The position numbers and the translations under genes are program-made. Of a stretch of DNA of 64,000 bases, positions 17,000-26,330 are shown one piece after another (position 1 is the stretch's first letter; every line of letters begins with the position of its first letter). The stretch is from an uncultured Eubacteriales bacterium (GTDB lineage: Bacteria > Bacillota > Clostridia > Christensenellales > CAG-138), in contig UQXE01000005.1 of assembly GCA_900544965.1 (NCBI GenBank), positions 1-64,000 on the forward strand, in the 5' to 3' direction. A model generated the notes under the pieces. It saw only the letters and a list, made by a program, of their open reading frames with translations, searched no databases and had not been told where the DNA came from.

Positions 17000-18016
17000 T
17001 CATGCCCATCCCTTTGGCACAAACTTGCTTTCATAATCGTTTACAGCGTATCTGTCCGTCATGCACGCGATATAATCGGAAACAATGCGTTCCCGCCCGT
17101 CCTGTTCGATATGCATTTTAAATTCGTCTGGCAAGGAGTCTATATGCCCTAAATAATATAGATATAATTGCTCTATTACACGTGCCGCCTTTCCTTCCTC
17201 CCGCTTCGCTATCGGGTTAAAGTATACCCTTTCAAACATAAAATCCCTCAATTTTTCAAACTCCCGCCCTACCCCATCGGACATTGCAATGCAGGGTTTA
17301 TCCATACTATTTAATAATACATCCGTTATCATGGCGTTTATGCGGTCCCCATGAGCGCCGCCAAGGACGGCGGTACAGCTTTCAGGTATATCCTCAGCCT
17401 TTAGAACATGCGCCCTCAGAGCATCGTCAATGTCGTGATTTATGTACGCTATTCGGTCCGCTATGCTTACGACCTCGCCTTCGAGAGTAGCCGGACATCC
17501 GCTCTTTTTATGGTTTACTATACCGTCCCTTACTTCAAATGTCAGATTAAGCCCTCTCCCCCCATTTTCAAGCAAGCTTACGATTCTTAGGCTCTGCACG
17601 TTGTGCTCAAAACCGCCCGGTACCAAACGGTTCAGCACAGCCTCTCCGGCATGACCAAAGGGCGTATGCCCCAAGTCATGTCCAAGGGATATCGCCTCGG
17701 TTAGGTCTTCGTTTAGCCTAAGCCCTCTGGCTATCGTTCTGGCGATTTGCGACACCTCAAGCGTATGCGTCAAGCGCGTCCGGTAATGGTCGCCAGCCGG
17801 CGACAGGAACACCTGCGTTTTATGCTTAAGCCGTCTGAAGGATTTACAGTGAACTATCCTGTCCCTGTCGCGCACAAAATCGGTTCTTACCGGACACGGC
17901 TCCATCGGCTGTTCCCGGCCTCTTGTCTCGCATGACAGCGACGCATATGGAGAGAGAAGCCTTTTTTCCAATTCCTCGACCCTATGTCTTATTTCTGCCG
18001 ATATGCCTGTGGTCAT
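17000..18016 (-). CDS. dgt: Deoxyguanosinetriphosphate triphosphohydrolase-like HD protein
   Basis: 338 residues with the HD-domain signatures of dGTPase family proteins: FRRLKHKTQVF, the H of RTRLTHTLEV, and SLGHDLGHTPFGHAGE. They cleave dNTPs to nucleosides and triphosphate. The length fits the shorter Firmicutes subfamily. AAGGAGG sits eight bases before the ATG. It converges on recO with only 3 nt between the stops, so antisense read-through is possible. Confidence 0.88.
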   Translation of the reverse strand: MTTGISAEIRHRVEELEKRLLSPYASLSCETRGREQPMEPCPVRTDFVRDRDRIVHCKSFRRLKHKTQVFLSPAGDHYRTRLTHTLEVSQIARTIARGLRLNEDLTEAISLGHDLGHTPFGHAGEAVLNRLVPGGFEHNVQSLRIVSLLENGGRGLNLTFEVRDGIVNHKKSGCPATLEGEVVSIADRIAYINHDIDDALRAHVLKAEDIPESCTAVLGGAHGDRINAMITDVLLNSMDKPCIAMSDGVGREFEKLRDFMFERVYFNPIAKREEGKAARVIEQLYLYYLGHIDSLPDEFKMHIEQDGRERIVSDYIACMTDRYAVNDYESKFVPKGWA

Positions 18017-18529
18017 GCCGACTGCCTCCTTGTTATAGCTGAGCGTTTACTCAAATATGCACGTTGCCTTCATCGTTTCATCGATAGTATAAGCGGTAGC
18101 GCTACAGGTTCATATTTGATATAAGTATGATCCAATCGTCAAGCACACCAAAAGCTATCTTTAGATATTCATGACCGATTGCGAAACCAGGCTTTCAGTT
18201 TGCGGCCCGGGGCATCATTGATCATTATCGACAGTCCCTTTACCGCCTGTACAGAACGTTGCTCTGAGAGTACGTTTTGGGTTGCTGCGCCTTGCCCCTC
18301 CAACCGCTTGGCTTTCTATCCAAGCGATTGCTTCCCGCCGCTCTTAACCCTTAATATGACATTAAAAAAAACGGAAGAATACCGCAGGCTGCAGGATATT
18401 ATCTCCACAAAAACGAATGGGAGCATATAACTGCTGATGTTTGCCTCTGATACATATTATATGGTAAGCCCTTTGTGAAAACAAGCGGCTTCTAGCACAC
18501 CGATATAAATTAGCTTGTAATATGCTGGC
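18017..18529. other. Intergenic region between dgt and kdp
   Basis: About 510 bp without a supported gene. An 83-codon frame at 18179-18430 (+) lacks a ribosome binding site and looks random. I saw no match to a c-di-AMP riboswitch, which is sometimes found before kdp in Firmicutes. Confidence 0.4.
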
Positions 18530-18591
18530 TTTATACTGCCCCATGTTCTTATCTTTTCTTTATACTTTTTTAAGCCTATTTAATCCTATAC
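18530..18591 (+). promoter_or_regulatory. Upstream cluster of TTTATAC-like boxes before the kdp operon
   Basis: TTTATAC at 18530-18536 and 18559-18565, and CTATAC at 18586-18591. The same heptamer recurs in the array just before kdpF. The E. coli KdpE target contains TTTATA- and TTTACA-type half sites, so these are candidate KdpE sites and may overlap the operon promoter. Confidence 0.45.
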
Positions 18592-18646
18592 TTTTCCCCT
18601 CTTTATTTCGATGGCAGTATCATTAAATCGTAAGGAGGGATACAAG

Positions 18647-18841
18647 ATGATTAAAATCTTAAAATCCATTCAGAAAACTGAACTCAAGTTTGACACCGCA
18701 GCGGAGCGTTTCTTTTCACGTCATCCGTTTCTTGGGTACTTAACCGCCTTTATTATAATGCCGTTGTTTATCCTTGCGGCGGTGTTTGCCTGCACAACTG
18801 CGGTCATCTTTCCCTTTGCATTGATTTTCGGGTGGCTTTAA
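18647..18841 (+). CDS. Small membrane protein preceding kdpF
   Basis: 64 residues. An amphipathic charged N-terminus (about 1-28) is followed by a long hydrophobic stretch (LGYLTAFIIMPLFILAAVFA and TTAVIFPFALIFGWL) that could form two helices or one hairpin. AAGGAGGG is eight bases before the ATG at 18647, so it is probably translated; the upstream in-frame ATG at 18611 has no such site. It is the first gene before kdpF and lies between two clusters of TTTATAC boxes. I do not recognise a family. Its position suggests an accessory subunit or regulator of Kdp or of potassium sensing. Confidence 0.65.
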   Translation: MIKILKSIQKTELKFDTAAERFFSRHPFLGYLTAFIIMPLFILAAVFACTTAVIFPFALIFGWL

Positions 18842-18843
18842 TC

Positions 18844-18881
18844 TTTACACCGTCTTTATACCGTTTAAAGTGGCTTTATAC
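18844..18881 (+). promoter_or_regulatory. Candidate KdpE operator array
   Basis: Three boxes on the same strand: TTTACAC (18844-18850), TTTATAC (18855-18861) and TTTATAC (18875-18881). Spacings are 11 and 20 bp, about one and two helical turns, which suits head-to-tail dimers of an OmpR-family regulator. KdpE is encoded in the same locus. The array begins 2 nt after the small membrane protein gene and ends about 50 bp before kdpF. Confidence 0.55.
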
Positions 18882-18932
18882 CATTTTAAGATAAAGAGCT
18901 ATATATTGTTTTGCAAAGGGGGGATAACAGGT

Positions 18933-19025
18933 ATGCAGATAATCATAGCTTTGATTGGCATATGCGCAGCGGCATTGCTGCTGTGGTATGTTTACATCCT
19001 AATGAGGGGAGATACGAGGGTATGA
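18933..19025 (+). CDS. kdpF: Potassium-transporting ATPase subunit KdpF
   Basis: A 30-residue, single-helix peptide (IIIALIGICAAALLLWYVYI) ending in a short polar tail. Size, sequence type and position immediately before kdpA identify it as KdpF, the small lipid-like stabilising subunit of the KdpFABC complex. GGGGGGAT lies just before the ATG. Its TGA overlaps the kdpA ATG. Confidence 0.85.
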   Translation: MQIIIALIGICAAALLLWYVYILMRGDTRV

Positions 19026-20836
19026 ATGCAGTTTTGCAATACGTATTGTATTTGGCAGCGCTGGTGGCGCTAGCGATCCCGCTAGGCAGTTATATAAAAA
19101 AGGTGATGTTCGGAGAGAAAACCTTTCTATCCAAAATCCTCACGCCCTGTGAAAACGCCGTCTATAGGGTAATGAGCGTCAAAAAGGACGAGCAGATGGG
19201 CTGGAAGAAGTACGCGGTCAGCGTGCTTATCTTTTCAGGTATAGGGCTTATTTTCCTGTTTCTACTTCAGCTGCTTCAAGGCATCCTTCCTGGAAACCCG
19301 CAGGGGCTTTCAGGTGTAAAATGGGATTTATCCTTTAATACAGCCGCCAGCTTTGTCACAAATACCAACTGGCAGGCATACAGCGGCGAATCCACCTTAA
19401 GCTATCTTACACAGGCAGTCGGTCTTACCGTGCAGAACTTTGTATCCGCCGCAACAGGTATCGCCGTATTGTTTGCGCTGATTCGCGGCTTTATGAAGGT
19501 TAAAAGCGACGGTCTGGGCAACTTTTGGGTTGACCTGACAAGAACCGTCGTCCATATTCTGATCCCGCTGAATCTTGTTATTTCCCTCTGTCTTGTTGGC
19601 GGCGGCGTTATTCAAAATCTCAAACCCGCGGAAACCGTAGCACTGATTGAGCCGATTGCAGTCAGCGCGGACGGCGAAATCATTGAAAACGCCAGCATCG
19701 ATTTAGAGGCGGGTATCGTCGAGATTGACGGGGAGCTCGTACCGAACGCGCAGATTGTGACGGAGCAGTTCGTACCTATGGGACCGGCGGCGAGTCAGAT
19801 CGCCATTAAGCAGTCTGGCACAAACGGCGGCGGATATATGGGCGTAAACTCGGCGCATCCGCTGGAAAATCCCAATGGCTTTACAAATTTTATTGAGATG
19901 ATTTCCATTCTGCTCATTCCTGCCGCCTTGTGCTTTACCTTTGGCCGTGCGGTGAAAAACAAAAAACAGGGTGTCGCTATCTTTATGGCAATGTTCCTGT
20001 GTCTTATTGTCGCGCTGGGCTGTATCGCCGTAAATGAGCACGCCGCTACTGCACAGCTTATACAGGATGGAGATGTAAATATATCTATGACAGGACAGGC
20101 AGGCGGCAATATGGAGGGCAAGGAGAGCCGCTTCGGCATCGCTTCCTCGTCTACGTGGGCAGCCTTTACCACCGCCGCTTCCAACGGCTCTGTAAACTCC
20201 ATGCACGACAGCTACACGCCCCTTGGCGGTATGATCACCATGCTGCTGATGCAGCTTGGCGAGGTCGTCTTCGGCGGCGTAGGCTGCGGGCTTTACGGTA
20301 TGCTGGCGTTTGCGATCCTCACCGTGTTTATCGCCGGCCTGATGGTAGGCAGAACGCCGGAATTCCTTGGAAAGAAGATCGAACCGTATGAGATGAAATG
20401 GGCTGTTCTGATTTGCCTTGCAACGCCGATTGCAATTCTCGTTGGCAGCGGCATCGCGGCGGCTGTTCCTGAGGTTGCAAACAGTCTTAACAATGGTGGC
20501 GCGCACGGCTTTTCCGAAATGCTTTATGCCTATTCCTCTGCCGGAGGAAACAATGGCTCCGCCTTCGCAGGCTTTAATGCGAACACGGTGTTTTTGAATG
20601 TGAGTCTCGGTCTTGTAATGCTCTTTGCAAGGTTTGTGCCCATTATAGGTACGCTTGCCATTGCCGGCAGCCTCGCAGGGAAGAAAAAGATCGCGACAAC
20701 CGCGGGAACGCTTTCCACCACCAACGCCATGTTCGTGTTCCTACTGATTTTCATTGTTTTGCTGGTCGGCGCACTCAGCTTCTTCCCGGCTTTGGCGCTC
20801 GGTCCCCTTGCTGAGTTCTTCAGCAGTATCCTGTAA
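19022..20836 (+). CDS. kdpA: Potassium-transporting ATPase potassium-binding subunit KdpA
   Basis: 604 residues with about ten hydrophobic segments and the four pore-loop repeats of the K+ channel superfamily, seen at SFVTNTNWQAYSGE, GTNGGGYMGVNSAHPLENP, SVNSMHDSYTPLGGM and AGGNNGSAFAGF. KdpA carries the selectivity filter of the high-affinity K+ pump. The ATG at 19022 overlaps the kdpF stop by 4 nt; a longer in-frame extension to 18911 is a reading-frame artefact covering kdpF. Confidence 0.96.
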   Translation: MNAVLQYVLYLAALVALAIPLGSYIKKVMFGEKTFLSKILTPCENAVYRVMSVKKDEQMGWKKYAVSVLIFSGIGLIFLFLLQLLQGILPGNPQGLSGVKWDLSFNTAASFVTNTNWQAYSGESTLSYLTQAVGLTVQNFVSAATGIAVLFALIRGFMKVKSDGLGNFWVDLTRTVVHILIPLNLVISLCLVGGGVIQNLKPAETVALIEPIAVSADGEIIENASIDLEAGIVEIDGELVPNAQIVTEQFVPMGPAASQIAIKQSGTNGGGYMGVNSAHPLENPNGFTNFIEMISILLIPAALCFTFGRAVKNKKQGVAIFMAMFLCLIVALGCIAVNEHAATAQLIQDGDVNISMTGQAGGNMEGKESRFGIASSSTWAAFTTAASNGSVNSMHDSYTPLGGMITMLLMQLGEVVFGGVGCGLYGMLAFAILTVFIAGLMVGRTPEFLGKKIEPYEMKWAVLICLATPIAILVGSGIAAAVPEVANSLNNGGAHGFSEMLYAYSSAGGNNGSAFAGFNANTVFLNVSLGLVMLFARFVPIIGTLAIAGSLAGKKKIATTAGTLSTTNAMFVFLLIFIVLLVGALSFFPALALGPLAEFFSSIL

Positions 20837-20849
20837 AGGAGGAATCTAT

Positions 20850-22919
20850 ATGTCTACACAAATAAAAAGTGCGTTTGCTGACCGTAAAATGGTCAAAAGC
20901 GCTGTTCGGGATTCCTTTATAAAGCTTAACCCAAAAACACAGGCAAAGAACCCGGTCATGTTTTTGGTTTACATTTCCGCCTTTCTCACAACTGCGCTCT
21001 GGCTGGTTTCACTGTTTGGCATCAAGGACGCGCCAAGCGGTTACACCCTTGCCATTGCCGTGATACTATGGTTTACAGTACTGTTTGCCAATTTTGCCGA
21101 GGCGATTGCCGAGGGAAGGGGCAAGGCACAGGCGGATTCCCTGCGCGCTTCCAAAAAGGATGTTGACGCACACAAAATCCCCTCTGCCGCAGAAAAGGAA
21201 AAGGTTACGATCGTGTCCTCCGCTTCTCTCAAAAAGGGGGATATTGTCCTTGTAAAAGCCGGTGAGCAGATACCGGCAGACGGCGAAGTGATCAGCGGCG
21301 CGGCCTCCGTGGATGAAAGCGCGATCACAGGTGAATCCGCACCTGTGATTAGAGAAGCAGGCGGCGACAGAAGCGCGGTGACGGGCGGCACAACGGTGCT
21401 GTCCGACTGGATCATCGTGCGGGTGACAAGCGAGGCAGGCGAGAGCTTTCTTGACAAGATGATCGCCATGGTCGAGGGCGCGGCACGCAAAAAAACGCCT
21501 AACGAAATTGCCCTGCAAATATTCCTTGTTGCGCTGTCGATAATCTTTATTCTTGTGACGCTTTCCCTCTATACTTATTCGATCTTTTCAGCAAAGCAGG
21601 CGGATATCGAAAACCCTACCTCGATCACCACCCTTGTGGCGCTGCTTGTCTGCCTTGCGCCTACCACCATCGGCGCGCTGCTGTCTGCGATTGGCATCGC
21701 CGGAATGTCAAGGCTTAATCAGACAAACGTTCTTGCTATGAGCGGCAGAGCGATTGAGGCCGCGGGCGACGTGGACATTTTAATGCTGGATAAGACAGGC
21801 ACGATAACCCTTGGTAATCGGCAGGCGGCAGAGCTGATTCCCGTAGATGGTACGGATATAGGTGAGCTTGCCGATGCAGCCCAGCTTTCCTCTCTTTCAG
21901 ACGAAACCCCTGAGGGACGCAGCGTAGTCGTGCTTGCCAAAGAGCAGTTCGGGATCCGCGGCAGGAGCCTTGCTGATAAGGGAGTAAAGTTCGTTCCCTT
22001 TACGGCAGCCACCCGCATGAGCGGCGTGGATTTTGACGGGAATGAGATACGAAAGGGCGCCGCGGACGCAATACAGACTTATGTGACCCATGCGGGCGGA
22101 GTGTATTCCGAAGAATGCGACGGAGTGGTAAAAGCTATTGCTTCCAAAGGCGGTACGCCCCTTGTAGTAGCCAAAAATCACAAAATCCTCGGCGTGATTT
22201 ATCTTAAGGACATTATCAAGCAGGGTGTAAGTGAAAAGTTTGCCGACCTGCGGAAAATGGGAATCAAAACCGTCATGATCACAGGTGATAACCCGATGAC
22301 AGCCGCTGCCATTGCCGCCGAAGCCGGTGTGGATGATTTTCTTGCTGAAGCTACGCCTGAGGGCAAGCTGTCCATGATTCGTGATTTTCAGCAAAAAGGC
22401 CATTTGGTAGCGATGACCGGCGATGGAACAAACGACGCGCCGGCTCTGGCGCAAGCGGATGTGGCCGTCGCCATGAACAGCGGCACACAGGCGGCTAAGG
22501 AAGCGGGCAACATGGTTGACCTTGATTCCTCGCCCACAAAGCTGATCGACATCGTGCGAATCGGCAAGCAGCTTTTGATGACCCGCGGCAGCCTGACAAC
22601 CTTTTCCATCGCCAACGACGTGGCAAAATATTTTGCCATCATTCCGGCGCTGTTTATGGGGCTTTACCCGGGGCTTTCAGCCTTGAACATTATGGGGCTT
22701 CACTCGCCCCAGAGCGCTGTGCTGTCCGCCATTATCTACAACGCTCTGATTATCATTGCGCTGATTCCTTTGGCGCTCAAGGGCGTAAAATATCGGGAAG
22801 TCCCTGCAGGCAAGCTGTTGTCACGAAACCTTTTGATTTATGGACTTGGCGGCCTGGCAGCTCCCTTTATCTTTGTAAAGCTCATTGATATGCTGCTTGT
22901 TCTGTTCGGCATAGCATAA
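20850..22919 (+). CDS. kdpB: Potassium-transporting P-type ATPase catalytic subunit KdpB
   Basis: 689 residues with the P-type ATPase signatures: actuator DESAITGESAPV, phosphorylation motif DKTGTIT with Asp314, and hinge GDGTNDAPALAQADVAVAM; the SGTQAAKEAGNMVDLDS stretch is typical of KdpB. It hydrolyses ATP to drive K+ uptake through KdpA. Start ATG at 20850 after AAAGGAGG. The last residues are hydrophobic, consistent with the final transmembrane helices. Confidence 0.97.
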   Translation: MSTQIKSAFADRKMVKSAVRDSFIKLNPKTQAKNPVMFLVYISAFLTTALWLVSLFGIKDAPSGYTLAIAVILWFTVLFANFAEAIAEGRGKAQADSLRASKKDVDAHKIPSAAEKEKVTIVSSASLKKGDIVLVKAGEQIPADGEVISGAASVDESAITGESAPVIREAGGDRSAVTGGTTVLSDWIIVRVTSEAGESFLDKMIAMVEGAARKKTPNEIALQIFLVALSIIFILVTLSLYTYSIFSAKQADIENPTSITTLVALLVCLAPTTIGALLSAIGIAGMSRLNQTNVLAMSGRAIEAAGDVDILMLDKTGTITLGNRQAAELIPVDGTDIGELADAAQLSSLSDETPEGRSVVVLAKEQFGIRGRSLADKGVKFVPFTAATRMSGVDFDGNEIRKGAADAIQTYVTHAGGVYSEECDGVVKAIASKGGTPLVVAKNHKILGVIYLKDIIKQGVSEKFADLRKMGIKTVMITGDNPMTAAAIAAEAGVDDFLAEATPEGKLSMIRDFQQKGHLVAMTGDGTNDAPALAQADVAVAMNSGTQAAKEAGNMVDLDSSPTKLIDIVRIGKQLLMTRGSLTTFSIANDVAKYFAIIPALFMGLYPGLSALNIMGLHSPQSAVLSAIIYNALIIIALIPLALKGVKYREVPAGKLLSRNLLIYGLGGLAAPFIFVKLIDMLLVLFGIA

Positions 22920-22932
22920 GGAGGTATTCAAA

Positions 22933-23541
22933 ATGAAAACACTGAAGCAAATTATTCCAAAGGCCGCAGTCATATTTTTGATATTTACTCTGGTTTGCGG
23001 CGTTTTATATACAGGCGTTGTCACAGGACTTGCGCAGCTTATCTTTCCTAAGCAGGCGAACGGCAGCATTATCGAGGTGGACGGAAAGAAATACGGCTGT
23101 GAACTGCTTGGGCAGAAGTATACGGATGACGGCCATATGTGGGGACGCATTATGAATATTGATGTAAGTACCTATATCGATGAAAACGGCAAAGTGCTGA
23201 TGTATGCAGCGCCCTCCAACTTAAGCCCCGCCAGCGAGGAATACCAACAGCTTGTCAAGGAGCGTGTAGAGAAGCTGCGCGCGGCAAATCCAGATATGGA
23301 GGAAAGCGCCGTCCCCGTGGACTTGGTAACCTGTTCCGGCAGCGGTCTTGATCCGCATATTTCTCCTGCGGCAGCGGAATATCAGGTAGCGCGGATCTCC
23401 AAAGCGCAGAACATGACCGAGGACGAGGTGCGCGCTATTATTAAAAAATGCACTGACGGAAGATTCCTTTGGATTTTCGGGGAAGAAACCGTGAATGTGC
23501 TAAAGGTCAACCTGATGTTGGACGGTATTATTGCACAATAA
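22933..23541 (+). CDS. kdpC: Potassium-transporting ATPase subunit KdpC
   Basis: 202 residues: one N-terminal transmembrane helix (AAVIFLIFTLVCGVLYTGVV) and a periplasm-facing-type domain with LVTCSGSGLDPHISPAAAEYQVARI, the strongest KdpC signature, and the C-terminal GEETVNVLKVNLML. It stabilises the KdpFABC complex. AAGGAGG ribosome binding site ends 8 nt before the ATG. A terminator hairpin starts 5 nt after the stop. Confidence 0.95.
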   Translation: MKTLKQIIPKAAVIFLIFTLVCGVLYTGVVTGLAQLIFPKQANGSIIEVDGKKYGCELLGQKYTDDGHMWGRIMNIDVSTYIDENGKVLMYAAPSNLSPASEEYQQLVKERVEKLRAANPDMEESAVPVDLVTCSGSGLDPHISPAAAEYQVARISKAQNMTEDEVRAIIKKCTDGRFLWIFGEETVNVLKVNLMLDGIIAQ

Positions 23542-23545
23542 CGGG

Positions 23546-23577
23546 TTCCTGCGGTAAAATAACCGCAGGAATTTTTC
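23546..23577 (+). terminator. Intrinsic terminator between kdpC and kdpD
   Basis: TTCCTGCGGT (23546-23555), loop AAAATA, ACCGCAGGAA (23562-23571), then TTTTT. A perfect 10-bp stem. It should reduce read-through from kdpFABC into kdpDE. Confidence 0.85.
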
Positions 23578-23583
23578 GTCTTA

Positions 23584-23592
23584 TGTTATAAT
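23584..23592 (+). promoter_or_regulatory. Extended -10 promoter candidate for kdpDE
   Basis: TGTTATAAT (TG-N-TATAAT) lies 45 nt upstream of the kdpD start, just after the terminator. No convincing -35 is present, which is usual for extended -10 promoters. It would let the sensor pair be made independently of the pump operon. Confidence 0.45.
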
Positions 23593-23636
23593 ATATCGTG
23601 ATAGTCCCATTGACGGAAGCGCTTAAGGTGGTAAAT

Positions 23637-26330
23637 ATGGAAACACCCAGACAGGACCCCGAAATACTGCTTCGGGCAATAAAAAAGGATGAAGCGAACG
23701 CGCATCGCGGACATCTGAAAATATTTTTTGGTTACGCGGCAGGCGTGGGCAAAACCTACGCTATGCTGAAAGCCGCCCACAGCGCCAAGCAAAACGGCAT
23801 TGATGTTGTTGCAGGCTATGTAGAGCCTCACGCCAGACCCGCCACTTCAGCACTATTAAACGGATTGGAATGCCTTGCGACAAAAAGGCTGCTTCAAAGC
23901 GGCATCGCCGTGAATGAGTTTGACCTTGACGCCGCTCTGGCGCGCCGTCCTCAGTTAATCCTTGTGGATGAGCTTGCCCACACCAACGCCGAGGGCAGCC
24001 GTCATACCAAGCGATATCAGGATATAGAGGAGCTGCTTAAAGCGGGCATTGATGTGTATACGACAGTGAATGTGCAGCACATTGAAAGCCTGAACGATAT
24101 GGTAGCCTCCATAACGGGTGTGTTGGTGAGAGAAAGGATTCCTGATTCCGTTTTTGACAACGCACAGCAGGTTAAGCTTGTGGACATTGAGCCGGAGGAA
24201 TTATTGGAAAGGTTAAGGGAGGGCAATGTCTATGAGGGCAAGCAGGCCCAGCGCGCGGCCCAAAATTTCTTTACGGCAGAAAACTTAACTGCTTTGAGAG
24301 AGCTCGCGCTGCGCCGTTGTGCGGACAGGGTAAATCTTCTGACTGAAAGCGCAAGAGTAAAAAAGCGCGGCGATTATCACACCGACGAGCATATTTTGGT
24401 GTGCCTGTCCTCCGCCCCATCGAATGCAAAAATCGTACGCACGGCCGCGAGAATGGCAGCCGCCTTTAAGGGCAGCTTTACGGCGTTATTTGTAGAAACG
24501 CCGTCCTTTGCAGTCATGGGCGAGGAGGATAAAAACCGCTTGCGCTCCAATATACGCCTTGCCGAGCAGTTGGGCGCGACCATAGAAACGGTTTATGGCG
24601 AGGATGTTTCCTATCAAATTGCGGAGTTTGCCCGTCTTTCCGGCGTCTCAAAAATTGTCGTTGGGCGAAGCAGCGCCAAACGCCGCCACTTTTTTAGCAA
24701 ACCAACTTTAACGGAAAAACTGACAGCCGTTGCGCCTAATCTGGATATCCACATCATTCCAAATGTATCGTCGGGCAGCTTATATCGTGCGAAAAAGGCA
24801 AAGAAGGAGGTTTCCTTCTCCATCTCCTTACTTGATACGGCAAAGAGTGTGCTAATCCTGCTTTTGGCAACGCTGATCGGCTTCGCCTTTTCAAAGCTGG
24901 GATTTACGGAAGCAAATATAATTACCGTATACATCTTAGGCGTGCTTGTAACCTCCATCGTCACCAAAGCGAGAATATATAGCTTAATTTCCTCTATTGT
25001 CAGCGTTTTGGTGTTCAACTTCTTCTTTACCGTGCCTAAGTTCACCTTTGTGGCATACGACAAGGGATATCCCGTAACCTTTGCCATTATGTTTATAGCG
25101 GCGCTGTTGACAGGCTCCCTTGCCGTGAAACTCAAGAGTCAGGCAAAACAGTCGGCACAGGCCGCATTCCGTACCAAGGTGCTGTTCGATACCAATCAGC
25201 TTCTGCAAAAAGCCCGCTCCGACGATGAGATCATGACCGTCACGGCAAATCAGCTTATCAAGTTATTAGGCAGGGACGTGGCGGTATATCCCATAAACGG
25301 CGGCAGCCTGGATAACCCGCTCATCTTTTCCATCGCTGAAAAAAGCGATGAGCTTGTGTCGGAAAATGAAAAGGCGGTGGCGGCATGGGTACTGAAAAAC
25401 AATAAGCACGCCGGCGCTACAACGAATACTCTTGGAAGCGCAAAATGCCTGTATCTCTCCATTCGCATCAACGATACAGTGTACGGCGTTGTAGGCATCC
25501 ATATTAACGGCATTCCACTTGACTCCTTTGAGAAAAGCGTTTTGCTGTCCATTCTCGGCGAGTGTGCTTTGGCGCTTGAGAACAGCCGCAACATACGTGA
25601 AAAGGAACAGGCGGCGGTGCTGGCCAAAAACGAGCAGCTGCGGGCCAACCTTCTGCGGGCGATTTCCCACGATCTGCGAACGCCGCTGACCTCTATATCC
25701 GGCAATGCCAGCAATCTTCTTTCAAACGGCGCAGGCTTTGACGCGGAAACGAAGGCGCAAATTTATACGGACATTTATGACGATTCCATGTGGCTTATCA
25801 ATCTTGTGGAAAACCTCCTGTCCGTTACCCGTATTGAGGAAGGCAGGATGAATCTGAAGCTCTCCGCCGAGCTGATGGAGGAGGTCATTGCTGAAGCGCT
25901 CAAGCATATCAATCGCAAGAGCGTAGAGCATCATATTACGGTGCAAAGCAGTAATGATTTCATTTTAGCCAAGATGGACGCCAAGCTTATCGTGCAAGTG
26001 ATTATTAATATTGTTGACAATGCGATCAAGTACACGCCCGCTGGGTCGAACATCTTGATTGCCACCAAAAAGGAGAACGGCTTTGTAACCGTTTCCATCT
26101 TAGACGATGGCCCAGGCATTGCTGATGACATAAAGTCCCGCGTTTTCGATATGTTCTTTAGCGGGGCAAGCAAGGTGGCGGACAGCCGCCGCAGTTTAGG
26201 ACTCGGTCTTTCCCTGTGTAAGTCCATCATCGTTGCTCACGGAGGAGAAATAACGGTGGAGGATAACAACCCGCGGGGAACGATCTTTACATTTACATTA
26301 CCGGCTGGGGAGGTAGAAATTCATGAATAA
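23637..26330 (+). CDS. kdpD: Sensor histidine kinase KdpD
   Basis: 897 residues in the full KdpD order: N-terminal KdpD domain with Walker A GYAAGVGKT (32-40) and DELAHTNAEGSRH, a universal-stress-like domain (about 240-370), four clustered transmembrane helices (about 400-500), a GAF-like linker, a dimerisation/phosphoacceptor segment ISHDLRTPLTS with His678, and an HATPase domain with N, G1 and G2 boxes. It senses K+ limitation and phosphorylates KdpE. The ATG at 23637 follows AGGTGG; an earlier in-frame start at 23598 lacks support. Its last 8 nt overlap kdpE. Confidence 0.95.
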   Translation: METPRQDPEILLRAIKKDEANAHRGHLKIFFGYAAGVGKTYAMLKAAHSAKQNGIDVVAGYVEPHARPATSALLNGLECLATKRLLQSGIAVNEFDLDAALARRPQLILVDELAHTNAEGSRHTKRYQDIEELLKAGIDVYTTVNVQHIESLNDMVASITGVLVRERIPDSVFDNAQQVKLVDIEPEELLERLREGNVYEGKQAQRAAQNFFTAENLTALRELALRRCADRVNLLTESARVKKRGDYHTDEHILVCLSSAPSNAKIVRTAARMAAAFKGSFTALFVETPSFAVMGEEDKNRLRSNIRLAEQLGATIETVYGEDVSYQIAEFARLSGVSKIVVGRSSAKRRHFFSKPTLTEKLTAVAPNLDIHIIPNVSSGSLYRAKKAKKEVSFSISLLDTAKSVLILLLATLIGFAFSKLGFTEANIITVYILGVLVTSIVTKARIYSLISSIVSVLVFNFFFTVPKFTFVAYDKGYPVTFAIMFIAALLTGSLAVKLKSQAKQSAQAAFRTKVLFDTNQLLQKARSDDEIMTVTANQLIKLLGRDVAVYPINGGSLDNPLIFSIAEKSDELVSENEKAVAAWVLKNNKHAGATTNTLGSAKCLYLSIRINDTVYGVVGIHINGIPLDSFEKSVLLSILGECALALENSRNIREKEQAAVLAKNEQLRANLLRAISHDLRTPLTSISGNASNLLSNGAGFDAETKAQIYTDIYDDSMWLINLVENLLSVTRIEEGRMNLKLSAELMEEVIAEALKHINRKSVEHHITVQSSNDFILAKMDAKLIVQVIINIVDNAIKYTPAGSNILIATKKENGFVTVSILDDGPGIADDIKSRVFDMFFSGASKVADSRRSLGLGLSLCKSIIVAHGGEITVEDNNPRGTIFTFTLPAGEVEIHE

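Noticed and set aside
18179..18430. 83-codon open frame before kdp
   Set aside because: No translation signals and random-looking composition; the region is better read as intergenic.
18017..18640. Possible c-di-AMP (ydaO) riboswitch before kdp
   Set aside because: No conserved ydaO core could be found; the TTTATAC boxes are a better explanation for regulation.
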